From Dastarcus helophoroides (lineage: Eukaryota > Arthropoda > Insecta > Coleoptera > Bothrideridae): a stretch of 64,000 nucleotides of DNA. The position numbers were made by a program, and so were the translations under genes. Location of the stretch: contig CM053335.1 of NCBI GenBank assembly GCA_028583605.1, positions 13,423,053 through 13,487,052 on the forward strand, given 5' to 3'. Position 1 is the stretch's first letter. Each line of letters opens with the position of its first letter. Below are positions 12,301 to 22,310 of this stretch, piece after piece. The notes beneath the pieces were generated by a model. It was given only the letters and a program-made list of their open reading frames with translations, made no database searches and was not told where the DNA came from.

Positions 12301-15300
12301 TGAAACAAAAAGTTTAGTCTATTGAACAAAGTTTAGCCTAAAGTTGAAATTTGAATTTTTTTTTCGAATTTAGATTTTAAACCGAAAGTTTCTAGAAGAA
12401 AAAACGTTAAAAAACCTTGAAATGAAAATGAAAAATTAGAAATTCCGATTTACTACATTTCAAAGTGGAAATTGAAATTTTATCTCGCCATCCCAAGTTC
12501 TTTCTAACTTGAGACGCAAAAATCAAGTACAAATGTCTAAATTTTAAGGAAATGCTCAAAATTTATAGAAAAAAGTTTCGGTTTTTAAGAAAATATCAAA
12601 TATTTCGAACTTTTTCTAGATATTTGGGGTTTCAAGGATGAAATGTCAAAAATATTAAAATTTAAGTAGTAAAAAAATGTAAGCAAGTAAAATTTTGAAA
12701 TTAGAGTTGGAATTTGGAAAGTACACTTGAAATGATTCTTTCTTTTTCAAAATTCCTAACTTAAAATTCGAATTTTTACACATTTAGCCCAATGTTTTAA
12801 TTTATCTGACAGCTTTGGCTTCTTTCTGAAGATTTTAACTTGTACTTAAAAAAACTGCAGTTTTTTTACGTTTAAGAAAATGCATAAAAAAAAATTAAAA
12901 AATTGCGATTTTTTCGGATTTAAAAAATGAATATTGAAGAATTCCACAAAGTAAGGGTTAAAAATGCCAGTTATTATGTTTCCTACCCATAAGAGTCTCT
13001 AATGAGGGATATTCTCTGTTTATGTTGAATCTTTGGAATCTTAAATTTTTTTTAATTCGAGCTGGGTATTGAGCCATATGTGTGTCGTTCCCCAATTCCC
13101 CAATAGAAAATAGTTGGAAAATGGAGAAGTCTCATTAGCTGAGCAAGCATTCCCATTACTACTTTTTGTTTTACGCGATCTACTGACAAATTCTTTTAAA
13201 CGTTCTCATGGCAACAAATTTATTTCTTCCAAAAAATTATTTTGACAACTCAAATTCATTAAAGCGGAATTGTTGAAATGTGTCACTAAATTCATGTATT
13301 ATGGCATTGCGGAACCTAAGCAAGAAATTCGTGAGTATCAAATCACTTGCAAGACATTACTCAGAAGATGTGTTTTCCAATATAAAATGTCCGCCGCCCA
13401 ACGAGGACCCGTGCAAAAAGTACGGAAGGGGGCTGGTGCTGGGCATCTACGACAATCCCAACGACCAAACCGACCCGGGCGAACTCACGGAAACCGCCGA
13501 ACGCTACAACAACTTCTTTTGCAATCGACTGGTCGACTTGCTGAGGTTCGTCGGCCACGTGCCCAGATTGGGCGAGGTCAGAGTTTTTTACAACATCGAC
13601 CCCGAGAACGCCTACGTGGCGGTAGCCGGCTTAGGAAAGAAATGCACCGGTTACGACGTCTACGAGCAAATGGACATCGGCAAAGAGAACATTCGGATCG
13701 CCAGCGCCGTGGCCTGCCGCGCTCTCCAACCGATGGAACCGACCAGAATCAACGTGGAGAGCTTCGGACACACCGAGTCCGCCGCCGAAGGCTCGGCCAT
13801 GGCCGTGTGGATCTACCAGGAAAAGAAGCACAAAAGCAAGCAGAGGGTGGTCCCTCACTTGGAGCTTCACGACGACTGCGACTGGACCGGATGGCAGATC
13901 GGCCTCCAGAAGGCCGCTGCTCAAAATTTGGCTAGGCAACTAGCGGATACCCCGGCTAATTTGATGACGCCCACTTCGTTCGCCCAGAACGCCGTCGAGG
14001 TGTTGTGTAAGTCTGGAGTGAACGTCGAGGTTAAAGTTAGGGGTTGGGCCGAAACGCAGAAGATGTACGCGTTCCTGCAGGCGGCGCAAGGCTCGTGCGA
14101 GCCGCCCATATTCCTCGAGTTGAGTTATTACGGGTGCTCGCGAGACGAGCGACCTATCGTGATGATCGGGAAAGGTTTAACTTACAACAGCGGGGGTTTG
14201 TGCCTCATGACGCATAAGGATCAAATTCATAATCGGGGGGAGGTTTCCGGGGCCGCCTGCGTGGTGGCTGCGTGTAGGGCGGTGGCCGGACTTCAGCTGC
14301 CTTTGAACATAAGAGGATTGATACCGTTATGTGAGAATATGCCCGGTTGCGCCGCCATGCGCCCAGGGGATATCGTCAAAGCTATGAATGGGAAGAGCAT
14401 ACAGATTCCGTATACGGATTGCGCGGGGAAACTCCTGATGGCGGACGCGTTGTGTTACGCGCAGAATTTCTGGCCTCGCTTCATCATCGATATTGGTACG
14501 AATAGCGACTGTTGTTTGCGCTCTATTGGGAGAGGCGCCACGGTGGTTTATAGTAATTCTGAGGCGCTTTGGGAATATATGTTGGCGGCGTCTATGCATA
14601 CCGGTGATCGAGTGTGGAGGTATCCGCTGTGGGAACACTTCACTAGGTATATGACTGATTTTGCGGAGTCGGATACGGCGACTTTTAATAAGCATAAGTC
14701 GCCGAGGCATTACGCCGGTTCGTGCAAGTGTGCCGCCTTTTTGAACGAATTCGTACCTTGTGGCGATTGGATACATATGGATAATTGCAATACGTATTGG
14801 ACAGATGGAGATGACTTCGTCTATTTGGGTAGAGGGATGACTGGTCGTCCGACTAGGACCGTGGTCGAGTTCTTATCTCAATTGGTGTGTCACCAGGCAT
14901 GAAACGTGAAAAATTCAAGTGAATATTCTAAAGTTTCTGTTTTGTTAACTCTCTATTATACTATATAAATGTTTTGTGCAATAAATGCTACCTTTCTCTT
15001 GAACTGTTTTTATCTGGAACCAGCTGAGATGCTTCTTTTGCTAATCAATAAGTAGTATGCTTGAAAATATCAGTTCTGCTGGCAAAATACGTATCGCGTA
15101 CTTATTTGTTTAATTGCCGATGTGGTAAAGGGATAAAACCTTCTATGGACCCAGCTGAGGGAGTCAAAGGTCCTTTAACTAGGACAAGAATCCATTGAAA
15201 GTTACACTAAACTTGGCTGACATTGCTTTAGGGTCAAACAAAGTTTTTTTTTCTGTTACGTAGAAGTCGGTGTAATTTTGAGGCCGACCTCATACGTATG

Positions 15301-17838
15301 GAAATTTGGCGAGGTTTCCGAATCAGGAATTCAAATTAGGGCACTGGAATAAGCGCATTTCTATGAAGTTTCAGAAATCCGTGACGGGTACGACCAACAA
15401 CTGAATTCCTGATTCGAATTCTGAATGAGTTTTCAATGTGGACAATCTCCTATGCAGAGGCCATCTTAGAAAAATGGTCTTAATGGGTTTTTACTCTATC
15501 TTCCTAACAGTACTCTGGCAATTTGCAATTTTTCGTTTAGAATTGAATTATCTACAATTTTACCAGTTCTGAAGTGACATTTTGTCGCAATAAATTGTAG
15601 CAATTTAAACATAATTCTTAGAAACTAGAAATTTGTTTCAACATTTTCTTTTACCTTTCACGCTTTCCGCAGTTTCTATAATTTTAACAATTACACTCGT
15701 TCTTTTACAGGAGGAACCTTTACAGATAATTTTCTTTGAAACTTTTTTTAATATCCTTTATTCTGAAATGTTTCACAGAGCCCCAAACGGTGCTTCTAAG
15801 AGTTATAACTTTTTAATTATTTAATTTACAGAACGTTACTGCTTCAGGGAAATTTCTGGCCAATGCAGGTTGCGAAGGTGTACTGAAAAAAAAAAACATT
15901 AACTCCTTTTCCAAGGCGGTGGAGGTTGCCCCAATCTCGAAAACTCGTTTTTAAGCTTTCCAAAAACTGTTTCAGTTATTTCTTAAATTGGGTTTATACC
16001 TACGATAACTTTTCTTTTTCTTTCAGGTTATTAAAGTCGGAGCAGTTGGTATTTAGTCACGCCATAGGTTATTTTAAGCACTTTGCAAACATTCTTGATT
16101 TGGTTAATCGTAATAGATCTTTAAAAGACATGTTTATGAAACAAGCAACTTCCTTCCAAACGAGTGTACTGCAGAGTAAACAAGGGGATAGTGTTTTAAT
16201 TGTGGGCAACACCCATTTATTTTATCATCCGGATGCCAGCCACATAAGATTGATACAGATATGGATGACTTTGCTTCATTTGCAAAAAAAGAAGGACCAA
16301 ATGAAAAAGGTATGTTCAGTTCTTATCTTGGAAGCTTTTCTGGGTTAGATCATGTTAAGGAAGTAATCCAATCAACCATCTGGTTGAGAACGATAATAAC
16401 TAAATCCTGTATGACAAATGACCAATCAAATATTCTGTAATTAAACAGTTAAACGTGCTTAAAATTGAAAATATGTACAACCGCAACCATAGACTAGTTT
16501 CGGCCTTCCTTGGCCTCATCAGCATGGTACGGTGGTTGTATACACTTTCAACTTAAAGCCTTTAGTCAGTCGTATAAGTATCCAAGAGAATAAGCCCCCA
16601 TTGGGTGACTTGTAACTGACTTTTAACTGTTAACTGTTAAAAGTCAGTTATACAACCACCGTACCATGCCGATGAGGCCAAGGAAGACCGAAACTAGTCT
16701 ATGGTTGCGGTTGTACATATTTTCAATTTTAAGCACGTTTAACTGTTTAATTACAGAACATTTGATTGGTCATTTGTCAAAACTAGATGAAAGTAAAGTC
16801 ACGCCGAGGATGTTTGTATCTATGGATGTTGCGATGCAACCCGTGATACAAGCTTTGCCTCATCTACGTGAACTTTGCAATTGCAGTCTAGTTTTCATTA
16901 GATTCTAATGAAATTAGATTTCAATTGCATCGTAATAAACTTGTATATATTCGTATATACAAGGCTTATTATCTCAGTAAATCCTGTATATTTAATACTT
17001 CTTTCTCTATTGCCAACTCTCTGTTCTCTCCGTAAGCAAGTCTTGATAGAAAAGAATAGTCTTGGCAAGTCTACGGAGTTCGCGAGTCTCGCGCAAGCGT
17101 CACTTTGATGTTTACATGCGCAGGTGTTCATGCATGTAAACATCAAAGTCACGCCTGCACATTGGGAATCATCCCAGGAGAGAAACCGAGGAGACGAATA
17201 GGAATAGAAAGGTGTTAAACCCACGTAAAATGCGGAGCTGGCAATATAGAAGTATTAAATACGTGCCAAATCCAAAACATAAAACCATGAACTCGATATA
17301 TCATCCATAAGAAGTCGAAATGAATTAAAGAGAGGGAAATTGGGACCAAGCTGGGGAACAACGTATCCAATACGTATAATAATTCTAAATATTTGATATT
17401 TTTAGGAAGGTGTCAGTCATATTTCTACTGTTTTATGTGGAGATTTCAACAGCAATCCTTGTTCGACTGTTTACAGTTTTATAACAACAGGGGAAGTTCC
17501 GCCTGATAACGAATACTGTTTAAAAAGTAAGTATAACTAAATTCTGACAAATTGTAGATTAAGGGATCATTCGCGTTTCAGTTTCAGAAAACAAGCTTAT
17601 TTCGCCTAAACACAATTTTAAATTCGTAAGTGCCTCTGGGACTCCGATGTACACTAACTATACGTCTACGTTTAAGTCCTGTTTAGATTATATTTTTATT
17701 GAAGAAGATCAAATGGATGTTCTGCAAGTTGTACCGTTGCCTAGTAATGAAGAATTGGGGAAGTATGAAGGGTTACCAAATGAACTGTATCCGTCAGATC
17801 ATCTAGCTTTAGTGTGCGATATAGTGATGAAATTGTGA
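9362..17838 (+). CDS. PDE12: 2',5'-phosphodiesterase 12 (PDE12), 6 exons
   Basis: Exons are 9362-10089, 10144-10271, 10321-10483, 16027-16309, 17406-17526 and 17582-17838 (1680 nt, 559 residues). All junctions are GT-AG with phases that match. Residues 1-240 form the divergent N-terminal domain. The C-terminal exonuclease/endonuclease/phosphatase (CCR4-type) domain starts at FRVVSYNVLASRYAE. Predicted metal and catalytic residues are present: E296 (CLQEVD), N401 and H403 (NTHLFYHP), D447 and N449 (CGDFNSNP), and D547 and H548 (SDHLALVCD). The family removes poly(A) from mitochondrial RNAs and degrades 2',5'-oligoadenylates. The human protein is longer (609 residues) and begins with a mitochondrial presequence. 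No clear presequence is visible here, so a 5' exon may be missing. Intron 3 (5.5 kb) contains an independent gene, and intron 4 contains two mobile elements. Confidence 0.93.
10900..12960. repeat. AT-rich degenerate repeats in PDE12 intron 3, including a ~228-bp tandem repeat
   Basis: From about 10915 to 11620 there are three tandem copies of a 224-231 bp unit, seen by the recurrence of AGATACTCAAAGTTATAAAA-type sequence near 11011, 11235 and 11466 and of CATTTTTCAGCTTTAA. The remainder to 12960 is low-complexity A/T sequence with TCGAAATTT motifs. No exon of PDE12 is seen. Confidence 0.7.
13301..14902 (+). CDS. M17 leucyl-aminopeptidase-like protein, intronless, predicted catalytically dead (sperm-LAP type)
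   Basis: One exon of 533 residues within PDE12 intron 3, same strand. The open frame extends upstream to a GTG at 13280, but the first in-frame ATG is 13301. It gives MALRNLSKKFVSIKSLARHYS, a plausible mitochondrial targeting peptide. The peptidase M17 fold is clear: DTPANLMTP, IGKGLTYNSGG, ENMPG, MRPGDI and TDCAGKLLMADAL. Aligned to bovine LAP, metal and active-site positions are K291 (kept), N296 (Asp in LAP), M303 (Lys), E314 (Asp), D373 (kept), A375 (Glu) and K377 (Arg). Five of seven are changed, so peptidase activity is unlikely. Drosophila S-Laps, abundant structural proteins of sperm mitochondrial derivatives, show similar losses. AATAAA lies at 14980-14985. The GC-rich 5' half contrasts with the AT-rich intron. 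Retroposition origin is an inference. Confidence 0.9.
   Translation: MALRNLSKKFVSIKSLARHYSEDVFSNIKCPPPNEDPCKKYGRGLVLGIYDNPNDQTDPGELTETAERYNNFFCNRLVDLLRFVGHVPRLGEVRVFYNIDPENAYVAVAGLGKKCTGYDVYEQMDIGKENIRIASAVACRALQPMEPTRINVESFGHTESAAEGSAMAVWIYQEKKHKSKQRVVPHLELHDDCDWTGWQIGLQKAAAQNLARQLADTPANLMTPTSFAQNAVEVLCKSGVNVEVKVRGWAETQKMYAFLQAAQGSCEPPIFLELSYYGCSRDERPIVMIGKGLTYNSGGLCLMTHKDQIHNRGEVSGAACVVAACRAVAGLQLPLNIRGLIPLCENMPGCAAMRPGDIVKAMNGKSIQIPYTDCAGKLLMADALCYAQNFWPRFIIDIGTNSDCCLRSIGRGATVVYSNSEALWEYMLAASMHTGDRVWRYPLWEHFTRYMTDFAESDTATFNKHKSPRHYAGSCKCAAFLNEFVPCGDWIHMDNCNTYWTDGDDFVYLGRGMTGRPTRTVVEFLSQLVCHQA
14903..16026. other. Rest of PDE12 intron 3 after the nested gene
   Basis: Contains the nested gene's AATAAA (14980-14985), then unassigned sequence. 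An inverted pair, ATCAGGAATTC (about 15323) and GAATTCCTGATTC (about 15403), may be a small MITE. The intron ends in a pyrimidine tract and CAG at 16026. No exon is recognised. Confidence 0.4.
16476..16541 (-). ncRNA. Type I hammerhead ribozyme, intact core
   Basis: On the minus strand the core reads CTGATGAG-GCC-AAGGAA-GGC-CGAAAC followed by TAGTC. Stem II is GGCC/GGCC with an AAGGAA loop. Stem I pairs ACCGTACCATG with TATGGTTGCGGT (11 pairs with one bulged base, including two G-U pairs). The cleavage site would follow GTC. Stem III is only CTAG, the minimal form reported for hammerheads that work best as dimers. All conserved core nucleotides are present. Confidence 0.8.
16651..16716 (+). 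ncRNA. Degenerate hammerhead ribozyme, second arm
   Basis: Same layout as the copy in the left arm but with CCGATGAG in place of CTGATGAG and GACC in place of GGCC in stem II. The changed invariant U and the broken stem II pair predict little or no activity. Confidence 0.75.
16985..17262. mobile_element. MITE family M, copy 1 (in PDE12 intron 4)
   Basis: Left end TATTTAATACTTC..CTATTGCCAACTC and right end GAGCTGGCAATATAGAAGTATTAAATA are inverted repeats, related to the termini at 18256-18547 and 38180-38455. This is the most diverged copy, and its target duplication is only partly visible (AAATCC on both sides). A perfect-looking internal palindrome lies at about 17097-17148. Confidence 0.65.
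17097..17148. repeat. Short palindrome inside MITE M copy 1
   Basis: GCGTCACTTTGATGTTTACA and its complement TGTAAACATCAAAGTCACGC flank a short loop (GCAGGTGTTC region), giving a stem of about 22 bp. It could be a nested short inverted-repeat insertion or the original core of the MITE. Confidence 0.7.
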
Positions 17839-18255
17839 CCAAAACTAATCATATATTGTATTTATATTTTTGTGTAACGTACATTTTGTTCAATTTTAAC
17901 TAGTTTTTTTTTTGGTAACCGCTTTTTGTTAAAGCACACTTACAATGAATTAAATTCACTTTGAGGAACTAAGTAACGGTCAGATAAAAATTACAAGTGC
18001 TTGGTCAAAACGTGCCTAGACTTTGGAACACTAAACCAGTGGTTCCCAACTTTTTTAATGACTTAATTAGTTAAAATTTTGCGACATATGAAATCTTTTC
18101 CCTTTTGGTTAGATATGATGACGGAGAAAAATGCATTTTTTGTAATTTTTATCCTCGTTTGTAACTAAATGCATTTTTACATCAACATAAGTTACATCTC
18201 GGCATTTATTCACAAACTACGCAGCAATGCTGACCTTCAACATGTCTGTCTATAC
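17839..18255. other. PDE12 downstream flank with a hAT-type terminus
   Basis: The PDE12 3' end is followed near 18034 by CAGTGGTTCCCAACTTTTTT, the classic terminal sequence of hAT (Charlie-like) elements. No matching opposite end was found, so it is probably a truncated remnant. Confidence 0.4.
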
Positions 18256-18547
18256 CATATATGTAACATTTCTATATGGTGTGTTTTGTCCCTTCGATTG
18301 TGTTAAAAAGGCTCGATGGATATATATGTTTGTCTTTTTCGAGGACAGAATTTATTAACCTCGTCAGTTATCACTGTTGTCATTCATTTATTAGTGTTCT
18401 CGCCCATCTAGTTATCTGTTCCCGCTATAAATGAATGAATGCTTGTCCTCGAAAGAGTACGACATATACTTTCATCTCACCATTTTGACAAAGCATTTTG
18501 TAGTGGCGATTATACACAACACGCCATATAGAAGTATTACACATATG
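18256..18547. mobile_element. MITE family M, copy 2
   Basis: Termini CATATATGTAACATTTCTAT and ATAGAAGTATTACACATATG are inverted repeats. The flanks GTCTATACC (left) and GTTTATACT (right) agree at 7 of 9 positions and suggest a roughly 9-bp target duplication. Length 292 bp with no coding capacity. It abuts the left end of the 11.5 kb hAT-like element. Confidence 0.75.
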
Positions 18548-21500
18548 GTTTATACTAGGGATGTCGATTCCTTTTTAAAATAATCGATTTTTGGATCGAT
18601 TCGAATCGTGAGCAAAAGTATCCATTCCCGATAAAATTGGGTGCTGAAAGATCGATTTCCGATTAATCGCCTTGTTGGTGAAATTTTTAAACATTTTTAA
18701 TAAAAGAAAAATTGAATGATAATAATGAATTGGCGTAGTTTAATTTTGAAAGTTTTTTCATGGATTTTAAACACTAATATTTATATTTTAATTATTTATT
18801 CCTAATTAGAAAAATCCGATACATATTTATTTTCTGCTTTGTTTTTTATTTATGCCTTTTTTGTTTTTTACGAAGATGTAGAAAGGGCATTCATTTATAA
18901 AAATATATTTAGAAATATGAAGTTTAAACTGGAAATTAAAGTGGAAATTTCTTTATTTTCCAAATTTCGACTTTTTTTGAGGAAATTTCATAGATAAAGT
19001 CCAAATTTCGGCTTTAATCTCGAAATTTCAACTTTTTTTGATAAAATTTCAAGATAAGTCGAAATTTCTTATTCTACTGTTAAATTAGACAGATGACAGT
19101 TAAGCCCCACCAACCCTTAGAATATAAGACTATATTCTAAGCACCGACTCTTTTACAATTTAATATTGACACTTAGCAGTAGGATACGTTCAGTAAATTC
19201 AATTTTTTATTACCCAAAATTTCGACTTTTTTCTTGACATTTTAAGATTAAAGTAGAATTTTCGAGAAAAAATTCGAAATTTCGAGTTCAAAATTCACAT
19301 TTTACAAAAGCGTAGAAAGGCGTTGATTAAAAAAAATTATGTTTGGAAATTTCGACATTTTACAATGGCGTAAAAACAACATTGATTTAAAAAAATATTT
19401 TAAGAGGTTTTGACTTTTTTCTCGAAATGTCAAATTTTTCGAAATTTCGACTTTAATGTTTTTTTCAATTTATTTAACATTTCTTCGGCCCAGTTTGGAA
19501 ATATTTAAATTTTTATGGTTTGTTGACAATTTTCAATAAAGGTCTACCATGAAGAATTCGACTTTAATCTCGAAATTTCGGATTTAAACTCGAAATTTCG
19601 GATTTAAACTCGAAATTTCGGCTTTAAACCCAAAATTTTGATTTTTTTCTCGAAAATTCGATTTTTTTCTTGAAATTTCTACTTTTTTTCTAAAATTTCG
19701 AGATTAATCTCGAAATTTCGACTTTAATGTCGGAATTTCGACTTTGATATCGAATTTTTTCTCGAAATTTTGAGAATAAGTCGCTCTATAATAAGCACAC
19801 TTTATGGTTAAATTAGGCAGACGACAGTTACGTCCCACCACTCTTTCCCAACAACCTTAACAGTTGGTAGTAGAGTGCGATCAATAATTACTATTTTTAA
19901 TTGGCAAATTTTGGTCTTTTTGTTAAAAATTTTGAGATTAAAGATGAAATTTCGAGAAAAAAGTCGAAATTTCGAGTTCTAAATCGAAATTTCGTGATTA
20001 AGATCTAAATTCGAGAAAAAAGTCGGAATTTAAGAAAAAACTCGAAATTTAAGAAAAAGTCGAAACTTTGACCTTATAAGCTTTAGATTTCGAGAAGAAG
20101 AGTCGAAATTTGAGAAAAACGTAAGTCGAGATTCCGAGAAAAAAGTTGAAATTTGTAGAAAAACGTCGAAATTTCGAGAAAAAGTCGAAATTTGTTAAAA
20201 AGTGGAGATTTCGGAAAAAAAACGAAATTTTGAGAAAAAAGTTTAAATTGCGAAAAAAGTCGAAATTTTGACTTTAAAGTCGAAATTTCCAGAAAAATGT
20301 CGAAATTTCCAGAAAAATGTCGAAATTTCTATATTAAGGTCAAAATTTCGAGAAAAAAGTTGAAATTTGAAGGAAAAAACCGAAATTTCGCGAAAAAGGT
20401 CAAAATGTCAAAAAAAAAGGCTAAATTTTGAGAAAGAAGGTCGAAATTTAAGAAAAAAGTCGAAATTTCGTGCTTAAAATCGAAGTTTGGGAAAAAAAGT
20501 CGGAATTTTTAAAAATAACATTTTTTTAAATCAATATCCTTTCTACACCTATGTAACATTTAAAAAAAGTTGAAATTTACAGAATAAAGTCGAAATAATT
20601 TCCAGAAAAAAGTCGAATTTTGAGAAAAAAGGCCAAATTTAATAGGAAGTTCGAAATTTTGAGAAAAAAAGTCGAAATGTTTGGTTAAAAGTCGAAATTT
20701 CGAGAAAAATGTCGAAATCTCGATATTAAGGTCAAAAATTCGATATTAAGGTCAAAATTTCGAGAAGAAAGTCGAAATATTTGAGAAAAACGTCGAAATT
20801 TCGAAATATTTCGAGAAAAAAGTCGAAATTTCGAAATATTTCAAGAAAAAAGTCGAAATTTCGAAATATTTCAAGAAAAAAGTCGAAATTTGAGAAAAAA
20901 ATCGAGATACCGAGAAAAAAGTCAAAATTTCAAGAAAAAATCGAAATTTGTGAGAAAAGATGAAATTTCGAGAAAAAAAGTCGAAATTTCGATATTAAGG
21001 TCAGAATTTCGATAAAAAAGTGGAAATTTGAGAAACAAAAAACGAAGTTTTAACAAAAATTTCGATTTTTCGAGAAAAAATCGAAATTTGCGAAAAAAGT
21101 CAAAATTTCGAGAAAAAAGTCAAAATTTAAGAAACAAAAAACGAAGTTTTGAGAAAAATTTAGATATTTCGAGAAAAATATCGAAATTTAAGAAAAAAGT
21201 CGAAATTTCGAGAAAAAAGTCGAAATTTCGAGCTTAAAATCGAAGTTTGGAAAAAAATGTCGAAATTTTTAAAAATAACATTTTTTTTAATGGATGTCCT
21301 TTCTACGTTTTTGTAACATTTCGAAAAAGTTGAAATTTTCAGAACAAAGTCGAAATAATTTTCAGAATAAAGTCGAATTTTGAGAAAAAAGTCGAAAATT
21401 ATCGAAATTTTGAGAAAAAAAGTCGAAGTGTTGAGTTTGAAGTCGAAATTTCGACAAAAATGTCGAAATTTCGATACTAAGGTCAAAATTTCGAGAAAAA

Positions 21501-21862
21501 AGTCGAAATTTGAGAAAAACTTCGAAATTTCGAATAAAAAAGACGAAATTTCGACATATTTCGACAAAAAAGTCGAAATTTGAGAAAAAAAGTCGAGATT
21601 TCGAGAAAAAAAGTCGAAATTTCGAGAAAAAAGTCGAAATTTCGAGAAAAAAAATCGATATTTGCGAGAAAAGTCGAATTTTCGATATTAAGGTCAAAAG
21701 TGAGTTCAAAGTCGAAATTTCGAGAAAAATTTCGAAATTTCAAAATTAAGGTCAAAATGTCGAGAAAAAAGTCGAAATTTGTGAAACAAAAAACAAAGTT
21801 TCGAAAAAAATTGTGAAATTTCGAGAAAAAATCGAAATTTGAGAAAAAAGTAAAAATTTCTG

Positions 21863-22310
21863 ATACCGGTGCCGCGTAAATTTGGTAAAAATAAAAATAA
21901 TCGAAATAGTTTTTTTTAGTCTGAAAGTCTATAGCACTGCTGTTCACCGTCGGTTCAAAAATCACTAGGCAAAACTGTCGGGAAAGGCTAAGCCTTTTGT
22001 GTCTGACACGGGACTGCCTCTTGTTTGTCCACCGAGGCCTTTTATTCGGAAACGATTGTCATTAAGAGTCAATTTACCACCCCAACGAATTCTCTTCTTA
22101 GAAGGAATGCAATTATCGGCTTTTGTCAATCTCAGTTGCAGTTCCATTAAAATGAATGCAATTAGGACAGTTGATGGTAAACATCTACTAAACATCCGGG
22201 CTGTTATGGAACCAGGGACAAAAGCTTTTAGCAATTATCCGAGGCTCGATATTACTCACCCTTTGTCCGTCCTAATTGCGTTTTCATGATAAGGAAAAGC
22301 ACTTAAGACG
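21863..22310. other. Non-repetitive island within the array
   Basis: About 450 bp of ordinary-complexity sequence with sharp edges against the 20-bp repeats on both sides. It contains a 76-residue minus-strand ORF and an inverted pair of GCAATTAGGAC motifs (about 22158 and 22270). Its origin is unknown: captured host sequence or a remnant of the transposon's original interior. Confidence 0.55.
21965..22195 (-). CDS. Candidate small secreted peptide, unrecognised
   Basis: An ATG-to-TAG frame of 76 residues on the minus strand. The N terminus MFSRCLPSTVLIAFILMELQ looks like a signal peptide, followed by a basic, glycine-rich part (KKRIRWGGKLTLNDNRF) containing a KKR dibasic site and two cysteines in all. 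A GGTGAGTAAT donor-like site lies upstream on the same strand (about 22262). I do not recognise the family. It may be a chance ORF, one exon of a gene, or a captured fragment inside the hAT-like element. Confidence 0.25.
   Translation of the reverse strand: MFSRCLPSTVLIAFILMELQLRLTKADNCIPSKKRIRWGGKLTLNDNRFRIKGLGGQTRGSPVSDTKGLAFPDSFA

Larger units (their letters stand above)
16412..16779. mobile_element. Inverted-repeat element with a hammerhead ribozyme in each arm
   Basis: The left arm (16412-16542) and right arm (about 16649-16779) are near-perfect reverse complements, starting TGACAAATGACCAATC and ending GGTCATTTGTCA. They surround a roughly 105-bp spacer that itself contains a near-palindrome of ACTTTTAACTGTTAAC type (about 16610-16650). 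Each arm contains a hammerhead-ribozyme sequence facing the spacer-proximal side. Hammerheads of this minimal type are known in Penelope-like elements and retrozymes, so this may be a non-autonomous derivative of one. It lies in PDE12 intron 4. Confidence 0.8.

Noticed and set aside
13270..13935. 221-residue ORF overlapping the aminopeptidase gene in another frame
   Set aside because: Its first codon is TTG and it is a GC-rich shadow of the real reading frame, which has clear M17 homology.
14327..14776. 149-residue antisense ORF in the aminopeptidase gene
   Set aside because: Complement shadow of a conserved coding region, with no recognisable product.
16666..16908. 80-residue ORF considered as a PDE12 exon
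   Set aside because: Its N-terminal part is the ribozyme element arm. The adjacent PDE12 exons (16309 and 17406) join in phase without it, and the joined protein matches the family.
16898..17224. 108-residue minus-strand ORF in PDE12 intron 4
   Set aside because: It spans a MITE with inverted ends and an internal palindrome, and no protein family is recognised.
21160..21965. Several overlapping ORFs on both strands within array block 1
   Set aside because: Same array artefact: period-60 translation in all frames, no start context or unique sequence.
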